Assembly (NCBI GenBank): GCA_030622375.1
Contig: JAUXGC010000083.1
Location: forward strand, 1-5,725
DNA: 5,725 nucleotides
Source: Sulfurovum sp.
GTDB taxonomy: Bacteria > Campylobacterota > Campylobacteria > Campylobacterales > Sulfurovaceae
Direction: 5' to 3'
A program made the translations under genes and the position numbers. A model generated the notes under the pieces. The model was not told where the DNA came from. It saw only the letters and a list, made by a program, of their open reading frames with translations, and made no database searches. Within the stretch, counting starts at the first letter, position 1; the number at the start of each line of letters is the position of its first letter. Below, in pieces: positions 1-5,309 of this stretch.

Positions 1-260
1 ACTTTTACATATCGTTCAATTATATCTGCTACAGAGTTAACTCTTTTTGCTTCTCTTGTAGGCACAGGCAGTACTTTATCTATTATTGGTTTTTTTCTAT
101 TAAGATTGTATTTTATATCTTTTGCTTTTACAAATTCTAGACTGTAGGGAGTACACTCTTTGTCTATTCCTGCAATAACTCTACAATCTATCTCTTTAGC
201 AGTTGCAATTTCTACCACAATAAATAACAAAATAACAAAAATAAAAGAATTTTTAAACAT
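1..260 (-). CDS. Exported protein of unknown function (5' part, runs off window)
   Basis: An open frame of 86 codons starts at ATG 260-258 and continues past the left window edge. The first 21 residues form a signal peptide: MFKN, a hydrophobic core (FIFVILLFIVV), then an A-T-A cleavage motif before KE. The mature protein is therefore probably periplasmic or outer-membrane attached. The visible mature part is lysine- and arginine-rich with two cysteines (C26 and C36) that could form a disulphide. I do not recognise the family. An in-frame TGA lies four codons upstream and no other Met follows, so the start is well limited, but there is no clear Shine-Dalgarno sequence before it. It begins 14 bases after the thrC stop on the same strand, so it is probably co-transcribed and may depend on thrC translation. 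No function can be assigned from this fragment. Confidence 0.7.
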   Translation of the reverse strand, partial: MFKNSFIFVILLFIVVEIATAKEIDCRVIAGIDKECTPYSLEFVKAKDIKYNLNRKKPIIDKVLPVPTREAKRVNSVADIIERYVK

Positions 261-274
261 TATTTTATGTCAAA

Positions 275-1741
275 CTATAAAAAGTTTAACATCTCTCCTT
301 TGATAGATTTTTTATCTACTACCACTGTATGCACAATAGATTTACTAAATAGACTATTGATCATAGGAGGCACAGAAACATTTGCATTTTCTGTCACCCA
401 CTTCAATGCTTCCATATCATCTTTTGCCATATGCCCAAGTGCTTTGGATACAGTCGAAGAGAATTTAGTCCACTCTGCTGTTGAGTAAATAACTGTAGGC
501 AATCTCTTCTCTCTAGGCTCATTATACGCTTTCGTGCAAGTCGCCGTATGAGGATCCATAATATACCCTTTTTTAGCATATGCAGCTATCACAGCTTCGC
601 CCTCTTCATCATTTGAGAAAGTAGCAACAAAATCTTCTTGCAAAGAGGATAGTTCTTCGTTACTTAACTTATATTTGCCCTCACTCTCCAAAGCATCCAT
701 CAACTCTTTAGTTCTCTTAGCCCCAAATTTATCATACATAACACGCTCAATATTTGAACTTTTAAGAATATCCATCGCAGGAGATGTGGTCTGTATCAGC
801 ACTCTATCTGTCAAATCATAAGACCCACTGTTTATCCAATCAGCCAAAATATTGTTAACATTTGAAGCTATTAGTATCTTTTCTATGGGTAGTCCTGCTT
901 TTTTTGCATAGTATGCACCTAAAGCATTGCCAAAGTTTCCACTTGGAACTACTAGGTAAATTTTATCTCCCATTTTAATACTCTCTTTACGCACCAACTC
1001 CAAATAGGAGTGAATATGGTAAATAATCTGAAAAATAATACGCCCAAAATTTACAGAATTTGCAGCTGTTAATTTAATGCCTCGTTCTTTTAGCTCAGAC
1101 TTAAAATCTTCAGAGGCAAGAAGGTTTTTTAGTGTATGTTGTGTATCATCAAAGTTGCCCTTGACACCAATCACTTTAAGGTTTTTAGCATCTTCTGTAA
1201 CCATTTGAAGTTTTTGAACATCAGATGTTCCGCCATCAGGATACAGACAAGCTACTTTGACATTATTTTGATTTTTAAATGTCTCGAGTGTTGCTGGGCC
1301 TGTATCTCCACTGGTTGCAGCCATAATAAGGTAGTTTTCATCTCTATTTTGAGCTAAATTGCTCAGTATATAGCCAAAGGGTTGTAGTGCCATGTCTTTA
1401 AAAGCGCGGGTAGGTCCATGGTAGAGTTCACTCACAAAACAATCCTCTTCTATTTGCACAAGAGGTACTGGGTTACTTGGGTCATCAAAGGCATCATACC
1501 TTTTAAGTGCCTCTTTTAGCACATCTGTCTCTATATCTATATCAAACGCTCTAAGAAACTCTAGGGCTAATGTTTTATAATGGCTAGAGAGGTGACTATT
1601 TAAAAAATCTTTATCTAAATTTGGAAGGCTTTGGGGCACATAGAGTCCACCAAAACTCGCACTTGGACTAAGGATAGCCTCTGAAAAAGTTACGCCTTTA
1701 GGCTTCTTCCCATCATTGCCTCGTGTTTCAATAAACTGCAT
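275..1741 (-). CDS. thrC: Threonine synthase
   Basis: A cytoplasmic PLP enzyme (EC 4.2.3.1) that converts O-phospho-L-homoserine and water to L-threonine and phosphate, the last step of threonine synthesis. The 488 residues are a complete length for the longer threonine synthase type. The N-terminal region carries GGLYVP (31-36). The PLP-lysine motif is HGPTRAFKD (108-116) with Lys115 as the expected Schiff-base residue. SGDTG follows at 144-148, the phosphate-binding loop PSGNFGN at 267-273, and DPHTA at 396-400. The start is ATG at 1741-1739, preceded by AGGA with a 6-base spacer, a good ribosome site. A separate promoter-like -10 box lies in the 118-base gap upstream, so thrC may be expressed apart from argB. 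No key residue is missing and no frameshift is seen. Confidence 0.97.
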   Translation of the reverse strand: MQFIETRGNDGKKPKGVTFSEAILSPSASFGGLYVPQSLPNLDKDFLNSHLSSHYKTLALEFLRAFDIDIETDVLKEALKRYDAFDDPSNPVPLVQIEEDCFVSELYHGPTRAFKDMALQPFGYILSNLAQNRDENYLIMAATSGDTGPATLETFKNQNNVKVACLYPDGGTSDVQKLQMVTEDAKNLKVIGVKGNFDDTQHTLKNLLASEDFKSELKERGIKLTAANSVNFGRIIFQIIYHIHSYLELVRKESIKMGDKIYLVVPSGNFGNALGAYYAKKAGLPIEKILIASNVNNILADWINSGSYDLTDRVLIQTTSPAMDILKSSNIERVMYDKFGAKRTKELMDALESEGKYKLSNEELSSLQEDFVATFSNDEEGEAVIAAYAKKGYIMDPHTATCTKAYNEPREKRLPTVIYSTAEWTKFSSTVSKALGHMAKDDMEALKWVTENANVSVPPMINSLFSKSIVHTVVVDKKSIKGEMLNFL

Positions 1742-1771
1742 CTACCATCCTAATATATTATAATCCTTATA

Positions 1772-1777
1772 ATTATA
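1772..1777 (-). promoter_or_regulatory. Likely -10 box of the thrC promoter
   Basis: On the minus strand this is a perfect TATAAT preceded by GGC, in a T-rich stretch with no good -35, as is common for sigma-70-type promoters in Campylobacterota. It would start transcription near 1765 and give a leader of about 24 bases with the thrC ribosome site inside it. A second TATAAT at 1757-1762 is less likely, because its start site would fall at the edge of the ribosome site. The call is inferred from sequence only. Confidence 0.5.
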
Positions 1778-1833
1778 GCCAAATAAGATAAGCTAGAAAG
1801 CTACTTATTGATTTTAAGCATATAAAAGTTTGC

Positions 1834-1854
1834 AGCGTTACTGTAACTGTCGCT
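1834..1854 (-). terminator. Weak bulged hairpin after argB
   Basis: On the minus strand, a few bases after the argB stop, AGC(gaca)GTTA-CAG-TAAC-GCT can fold into a short bulged hairpin. A modest U-run (CTTTTAT) follows shortly after. The stem is weak and the U-run imperfect, so this may be a leaky terminator separating argB from thrC, or chance. Confidence 0.2.
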
Positions 1855-1859
1855 CTCTC

Positions 1860-2711
1860 CTACAATTCTATGCAAGTTCCCACACCAGAACTGGTCAATA
1901 TTTCAAGAAGCAAGGAGTGCTCTACGCGACCATCAATAATATGTGCTTTTTTCACTCCACCTCTAAGAGATTCTATACACGCATCTACTTTGGGTACCAT
2001 ACCACCTTGTATCGTACCGTCTGCTTTTAACTCTTCTGTCTTCTCTATACTTAAATTGGTAAGAAGTTTCATATTTTTATCTAAGACACCTGGAGTATCT
2101 GTTAAAAAGAGTATTTTTCGTGCTTCTAGTGCTACGGCTACTCTACTTGCGGCTAAATCGGCATTAATATTAAACCCAGGATGTCCCAAAGTGCTACTTC
2201 CTGCTATGGGTGCTATAACAGGTACTGCTCCATCTTCTATAATATTATTGATAATCTCTGGGTCAACATGTTCTATTATTCCTGTATAACCAAAGTTTTT
2301 AAAGTCTTTGGGGATACCTTTTAAAAATCCACCATCTTTTCCAGAGATACCTATGGCTTTTGTACCATGATTGTCAAGCAGAGATACTATCTCTTTATTG
2401 ATTGTTCCACTAAGTACCATCTCCACAATACGCATAACCTCTTTAGTAGTTACACGCTGACCATCTACAAACTTTGTATCTATCCCCAAATCAGCCAAAA
2501 GATTTGTAATACTCTTTCCTCCACCATGTACTATGATAGGTTTCATTCCCACAAGATGTAGCAGAACAATATCTTGCGCAAATTGCTCTTTGAGTTGGGA
2601 ACTTGTTTGTGCCGAACCACCATACTTTATGACTATTTTTTCATTGGCAAATTTTTTAATAAATGGGAGTGCCTCAAGGAGCGTTTTTACCACCTCTATA
2701 TTACTTTTCAC
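1860..2711 (-). CDS. argB: Acetylglutamate kinase, probably arginine-inhibited type
   Basis: A cytoplasmic amino-acid-kinase-family enzyme (EC 2.7.2.8) that phosphorylates N-acetyl-L-glutamate with ATP, the second step of arginine synthesis. Motifs in order: KYGG (29-32), VHGGG (61-65), the substrate arginine region GQRVT (84-88), NINAD (181-185) and GMVPK (237-241) with the catalytic Lys241. At 283 residues it is longer than the E. coli enzyme. It has the extra N-terminal helix (about 7-21, VVKTLLEALPFIKKF) and the C-terminal H-S-L-L-L-E-I-L-T...GVGT segment (265-279) known from arginine-sensitive hexameric enzymes, so feedback control is expected. The start is GTG at 2711-2709, inside the end of lpxK (11-base overlap). 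An AAGGA at 2719-2723 with 7-base spacing decides it. Translation is probably coupled to lpxK. A stretch normally seen as KYGGNAM is KYGGSAQ here, which I believe is usual in this lineage. Confidence 0.96.
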   Translation of the reverse strand: MKSNIEVVKTLLEALPFIKKFANEKIVIKYGGSAQTSSQLKEQFAQDIVLLHLVGMKPIIVHGGGKSITNLLADLGIDTKFVDGQRVTTKEVMRIVEMVLSGTINKEIVSLLDNHGTKAIGISGKDGGFLKGIPKDFKNFGYTGIIEHVDPEIINNIIEDGAVPVIAPIAGSSTLGHPGFNINADLAASRVAVALEARKILFLTDTPGVLDKNMKLLTNLSIEKTEELKADGTIQGGMVPKVDACIESLRGGVKKAHIIDGRVEHSLLLEILTSSGVGTCIEL

Positions 2712-3618
2712 TACGATATCCTTCTATATAATCTTCTATTTTCATAAATATTTCATTTTTAATCTCTAATTTTAACTTCATTTGAGAGATAGGCAACTTA
2801 AAACCTACCATCTTTACTATGTCTTTAGAAGTGCAAAGTATAGAGTCAGCCTTATGTTCTTCCAAAAGATTTTTCAAGATTTTCTCATCGAAATAGGCAT
2901 GATCTTCTAGATAAACTTTTTCAACTACTCCATCAGGCAAATATTTGTCTAGTCTTGCAGGGGTTGAGAGTGCCGTTACTAGCACCATACGTTCTGTTAG
3001 ATTTTTAAACGATACAACACGCTTAAACTCTTTTTCTTCTTTAGCAACTACTTTTGCATATCTGTGGCTAAAATAAAACTCTCTAAATGCTCCTGCTGGG
3101 AAAGGCAAGTAGTTTTTAATCCTTTGCGGTTCAAGCAGTATCTCAAACTTTTTTATACCAACACGGTTAAATCCATCATCTAAAATAATAATTTTTGCCC
3201 CTTGCTCTTTAGCCAATACAATAGCTTGCTCCCTATCTTCACTGACAATCATTGAAGCCTTAGGCAAAGAGAAAGCCATCAACATAGCTTCATCACCACT
3301 TTGCCTAACATCAGCCAATACCTTGCCATTATGGCTCACTTCAACAAGACCCTTGCTCTCTCTTCCGTATCCACGAGAGACAATGGCTACATCTTTAAGC
3401 CTAGAGGCTAAAGCTATAACAAAAGGTGTTTTTCCAGAACCACCCACAATCAAATTACCCACACTAATAATGGGGAGACCAAAATCTTTTTTAGATACAA
3501 GAAGTCTTCGTAACAACATTAGCAAACCATACAAAATAGAGAGTGGAAAAAGTAACACAATAATGGGATAGTGATACCATTTAGGAGAAAAAAACATTTG
3601 TTCAAAAAAAGCTCTCAA
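2701..3618 (-). CDS. lpxK: Tetraacyldisaccharide 4'-kinase
   Basis: An inner-membrane kinase (EC 2.7.1.130) that adds the 4'-phosphate to the lipid A precursor disaccharide-1-phosphate, making lipid IVA. Numbered from the upstream GTG at 3624: a membrane-anchoring hydrophobic helix (about 19-42), a Walker A loop GGSGKTP (61-67), SRGYGR (83-88), SGDEAML (109-115) with the likely catalytic Asp111, LDDGF (148-152), PAGAFRE (176-182), DH at 241-242 and TSKD (265-268). The normal DDGxQH motif reads DDGFNR, so it has diverged there. Start choice: GTG 3624 directly abuts AAAGGA and has no spacer, while TTG 3618-3616 sits 5 bases after AAGGAG and overlaps the upstream TGA as TTGA. I therefore prefer TTG (305 residues). 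A third option, ATG 3597, has no ribosome site. It lies between the DUF455 gene and argB, with overlaps on both sides. Confidence 0.93.
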   Translation of the reverse strand: MRAFFEQMFFSPKWYHYPIIVLLFPLSILYGLLMLLRRLLVSKKDFGLPIISVGNLIVGGSGKTPFVIALASRLKDVAIVSRGYGRESKGLVEVSHNGKVLADVRQSGDEAMLMAFSLPKASMIVSEDREQAIVLAKEQGAKIIILDDGFNRVGIKKFEILLEPQRIKNYLPFPAGAFREFYFSHRYAKVVAKEEKEFKRVVSFKNLTERMVLVTALSTPARLDKYLPDGVVEKVYLEDHAYFDEKILKNLLEEHKADSILCTSKDIVKMVGFKLPISQMKLKLEIKNEIFMKIEDYIEGYRSEK

Positions 3619-4430
3619 GAACACTCCTTTGCACCCAATTTTTTTATCTCATCACAGCTGAATCCTGCCTCTTTTCTAGCATTTACATTAATGTGTGGTC
3701 TATGCTTACCAAGAAGTTTATAACGTTCAAGTATCTCAAAATAGACACCCTCTTCTAAACCTTCTTTTTGACAAAGATACTTAAACCACCTGTCTCCTTT
3801 GTGGACGTGGTCTATCTCTTCATCATAAATAATATTTAGGGCATCTATAAGCTTTTTTACTATTGGGTTTTTTCTTTTATTGTCTATCTTTTTAATAATT
3901 TGAGGATTGACATCAAGACCAGAGGCTTCATAGTAACGAGGAATAATCGCCATTCTGTCAAGTACCGAGTCTGCTGTATGTTCTGCTGCATCAAAAAGCC
4001 CACAATGCACAGGAAAATCACCATAAGCATACCCCAAAGACTTAAGTAATTCATCTAGCATATTGTAGTGACGAATCTCATCTTGTGCAACTACCAACCA
4101 ATCTACCTTATACTCCAAAGGCATTTCAGGAAAACGATACACCGCATCCAGTGCCAAGTCTACGGCAGAGTATTCTATGTGGGCAATAGCATGCACTAAT
4201 GTAGCCAACCCCTCTACAGTATCAAAATCTTTTCTTGCTGGCAACTCTCTAGGATTTACAATGTGACACTTTGAAGCATAAGATGGGTTTTCAAATACAA
4301 TTGGGCTAAAGTCATCTGCACAACTAATCTGATTTTGGTTACAATACTCCAAACATTGAACAGTTAATTTCTCTTTGATATCAATATCATCACTGATAAT
4401 GGCTGTTTCTAAAGTTTTATATATGTTCAT
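3615..4430 (-). CDS. Ferritin-like DUF455 (COG2833) protein, putative di-iron
   Basis: A 271-residue cytoplasmic protein with no signal peptide, matching what I know of the DUF455 ferritin-like family (function unknown). A four-helix di-iron site can be read directly: Glu86 in HIE (84-86), E118-I-R-H121, Glu168 in PRYYEASG, and E205-I-D-H208, all counted from ATG 4430. The C-terminal ARKEAGFS (251-258) is also family-like. The frame is open further upstream to 4487, but that extension runs into the divergent hydrolase gene. MNIYKTLETA fits the family N-terminus, so I chose ATG 4430-4428. No Shine-Dalgarno precedes it. A perfect TATAAT instead lies 6 bases upstream, so the mRNA may be leaderless. 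It is first in the run with lpxK and argB, sharing TTGA with lpxK. It could resemble the tRNA hydroxylase MiaE in fold, but nothing here shows such a role. Confidence 0.88.
   Translation of the reverse strand: MNIYKTLETAIISDDIDIKEKLTVQCLEYCNQNQISCADDFSPIVFENPSYASKCHIVNPRELPARKDFDTVEGLATLVHAIAHIEYSAVDLALDAVYRFPEMPLEYKVDWLVVAQDEIRHYNMLDELLKSLGYAYGDFPVHCGLFDAAEHTADSVLDRMAIIPRYYEASGLDVNPQIIKKIDNKRKNPIVKKLIDALNIIYDEEIDHVHKGDRWFKYLCQKEGLEEGVYFEILERYKLLGKHRPHINVNARKEAGFSCDEIKKLGAKECS
4395..4423 (+). promoter_or_regulatory. Candidate promoter region for the divergent hydrolase
   Basis: The 16-base gap is too short to hold a separate promoter for the rightward gene, so its promoter must lie in the DUF455 coding start. 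Two AT-rich -10 candidates are visible: GATAAT at 4395-4400 and TATATA at 4418-4423. Neither has a convincing -35. Weak call, based on position and composition. Confidence 0.25.
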
Positions 4431-4436
4431 AGGAGA

Positions 4437-4442
4437 ATTATA
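4437..4442 (-). promoter_or_regulatory. Likely -10 box for the DUF455-lpxK-argB unit
   Basis: Minus-strand TATAAT preceded by GGGT, with TTGTAT 16 bases upstream as a partial -35. The expected start site falls at about 4430, the A of the DUF455 start codon. The -35 region and part of the spacer lie inside the first codons of the divergent hydrolase gene. Inferred from sequence only. Confidence 0.45.
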
Positions 4443-4446
4443 ACCC

Positions 4447-5052
4447 ATGCAGATTAAAATACAACCTATGGGCTCATACCAAACCAACTGTTATATCGTC
4501 ACAGTAGATGGCAAAGACTTCATTATAGACCCAGGTATGGATGCAACAGAGTGGGTAATAGACAATGTCACAAACCCAGTAGCTATCTTAAATACCCATG
4601 GACACTTTGATCATGTATGGTCAAATGCAGAGCTAAAAGAAAAACTAAAACTTCCTATCTACTGCCCCAAAGATGATATTTTTATGCTTACTGATGATCC
4701 ACTTGGGCAAGGCACCCCTAAAAGCATGCCAGACCATGAAGTTGTAGGCGATGAAGCACTTACGCTAGAAGGGGTAAAGATAAAATACCGTCACTTCCCA
4801 GGACACACCCCAGGAAACTCCATCATAGAGATAGGTGATGTATGGTTTAGTGGAGATTTTCTATTTGAACGATCCATAGGAAGATGGGACTTCCCAGCTT
4901 CTAGCGGTGAAGATATGCTAAAAAGTTTAGAAAAAGCATTAAAAATAGAAGGCGACTACACCCTATACCCTGGACACGGACTCAGCACCACACTTAAAGC
5001 AGAACAGAAGATTATGCCTTTTTGGATAGAACAGGTTAAAGGAACGATTTAA
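4447..5052 (+). CDS. Metallo-beta-lactamase-fold hydrolase (glyoxalase II-like)
   Basis: A 201-residue cytoplasmic protein with a full dinuclear metal site: THGHFDH (50-56; ligands His51, His53, Asp55, His56), PGHTPG with His120, SGDFLF with Asp137, and PGHG with His177. TNCYIV (13-18) and GRWDFP (145-150) are usual for the small glyoxalase II-like (YcbL-type) subgroup. It lacks the extra C-terminal substrate domain of classical hydroxyacylglutathione hydrolases, so the substrate is not certain; a thioester such as an acyl-thiol is plausible. The start ATG 4447 is preceded by AGGAG at 4431-4435 with a long 11-base spacer, and the next Met (residue 8) has no ribosome site. It is transcribed away from the DUF455 gene. 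A similar hydrolase sits near lpxK and thrC in C. jejuni as I recall, which supports a conserved neighbourhood. Confidence 0.93.
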   Translation: MQIKIQPMGSYQTNCYIVTVDGKDFIIDPGMDATEWVIDNVTNPVAILNTHGHFDHVWSNAELKEKLKLPIYCPKDDIFMLTDDPLGQGTPKSMPDHEVVGDEALTLEGVKIKYRHFPGHTPGNSIIEIGDVWFSGDFLFERSIGRWDFPASSGEDMLKSLEKALKIEGDYTLYPGHGLSTTLKAEQKIMPFWIEQVKGTI

Positions 5053-5054
5053 AT

Positions 5055-5070
5055 ACCTGTAAGGGTGGGG
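5055..5070 (+). repeat. Possible decayed REP half-copy
   Basis: Three bases after the hydrolase stop, ACCTGTAAGGGTGGGG resembles the left part of the intact REP at 5262-5275 (ACCTGTAGGGTGGG), with one inserted A. The right half of the hairpin is absent. It may be a REP remnant; a chance match cannot be excluded. Confidence 0.35.
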
Positions 5071-5141
5071 AGCTTATTGGAGTGTATGCCTTTGGCGCGA
5101 CACATCAATAAATAAAGCATTAGCAATCTACAGTATCAAAT

Positions 5142-5157
5142 CAACAAGTGGTTGTTG
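5142..5157. repeat. Inverted repeat CAACAA-GTGG-TTGTTG
   Basis: A perfect 6-bp inverted repeat with a 4-base loop directly abuts the first REP hairpin and shares one base with it (5157). It is weaker than the REP stem, being mostly A-T pairs. Confidence 0.5.
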
Positions 5158-5180
5158 GTGGGCAGGAATGCCCACCCTAC
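5155..5180 (-). repeat. REP element, copy 1 (inverted)
   Basis: Read on the minus strand this is GTAG (5180-5177) followed at once by an 8-bp perfect hairpin, GGTGGGCA-TTCC-TGCCCACC, and then AA. It matches copy 2 over all 26 bases except one loop base (C here, T there). The GTAG next to the hairpin foot is the hallmark recognised by RAYT proteins in the E. coli system. It may also act as a transcript end for the hydrolase, though no U-run follows. Confidence 0.9.
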
Positions 5181-5189
5181 ATATGTAGG
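5176..5189. repeat. 14-base perfect palindrome at the foot of REP copy 1
   Basis: CCTACATATGTAGG is fully self-complementary, overlaps the GTAG end of REP copy 1 and places a GTAG on both strands. The matching flank of REP copy 2 lacks the central ACATAT and reads CCTGTAGG. Confidence 0.7.
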
Positions 5190-5246
5190 TTAACATAACA
5201 AGTATGACAATTTAACATATTTTTTAGCCTTTCCCTATAAACAGAC

Positions 5247-5252
5247 TATAAT
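5247..5252 (+). promoter_or_regulatory. Likely -10 box of the RAYT gene
   Basis: A perfect TATAAT with T-rich sequence upstream (CATATTTTTTAG) and no clear -35. The expected start is near 5259, so the mRNA would begin just before the second REP and carry its hairpin in a leader of about 50 bases. Confidence 0.5.
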
Positions 5253-5264
5253 TTATCAAAACCT

Positions 5265-5290
5265 GTAGGGTGGGCATTCTTGCCCACCAA
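5265..5290 (+). repeat. REP element, copy 2 (in the RAYT leader)
   Basis: GTAG (5265-5268) followed directly by GGTGGGCA-TTCT-TGCCCACC, an 8-bp perfect stem with a 4-base loop, then AA. It ends 6 bases before the GGAG ribosome site of the RAYT gene (5297-5300), so it would form a hairpin in that mRNA leader. Same orientation as the gene; inverted relative to copy 1. Confidence 0.9.
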
Positions 5291-5309
5291 AAAATCGGAG
5301 ATTTTTATC

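Larger units (their letters stand above)
5155..5290. mobile_element. BIME-like pair of inverted REPs next to a RAYT gene
   Basis: Two REP copies lie in inverted orientation with their GTAG ends facing inward, 84 bases apart, forming a 136-base unit. The interval holds the probable RAYT promoter. This matches the known arrangement in which REP or BIME sequences flank the RAYT gene thought to act on them. The unit is not autonomous by itself. Confidence 0.75.

Noticed and set aside
1791..1802. AGCTAGAAAGCT as an operator upstream of thrC
   Set aside because: It is two short AGCT palindromes four bases apart, too short and low in information to support a binding site without comparison to relatives.
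1870..2289. 139-codon open frame on the plus strand opposite argB
   Set aside because: It lies entirely within argB, which has full catalytic motifs; the plus-strand product has no recognisable domain or ribosome site and is a shadow frame.
4431..4487. N-terminal extension of the DUF455 protein to 4487
   Set aside because: It would overlap the first 41 bases of the divergent hydrolase gene, adds residues not typical of the family, and contains the likely promoter. ATG 4430 fits better.
5155..5180. Classical intrinsic terminator for the hydrolase gene
   Set aside because: The stem is strong, but no T-run follows on the plus strand. It may still slow polymerase, but it is better explained as a REP.
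5155..5290. CRISPR-like repeat pair
   Set aside because: There are only two copies, in opposite orientation, each a GTAG-plus-hairpin unit beside a RAYT gene; there is no direct repeat array and no cas gene.
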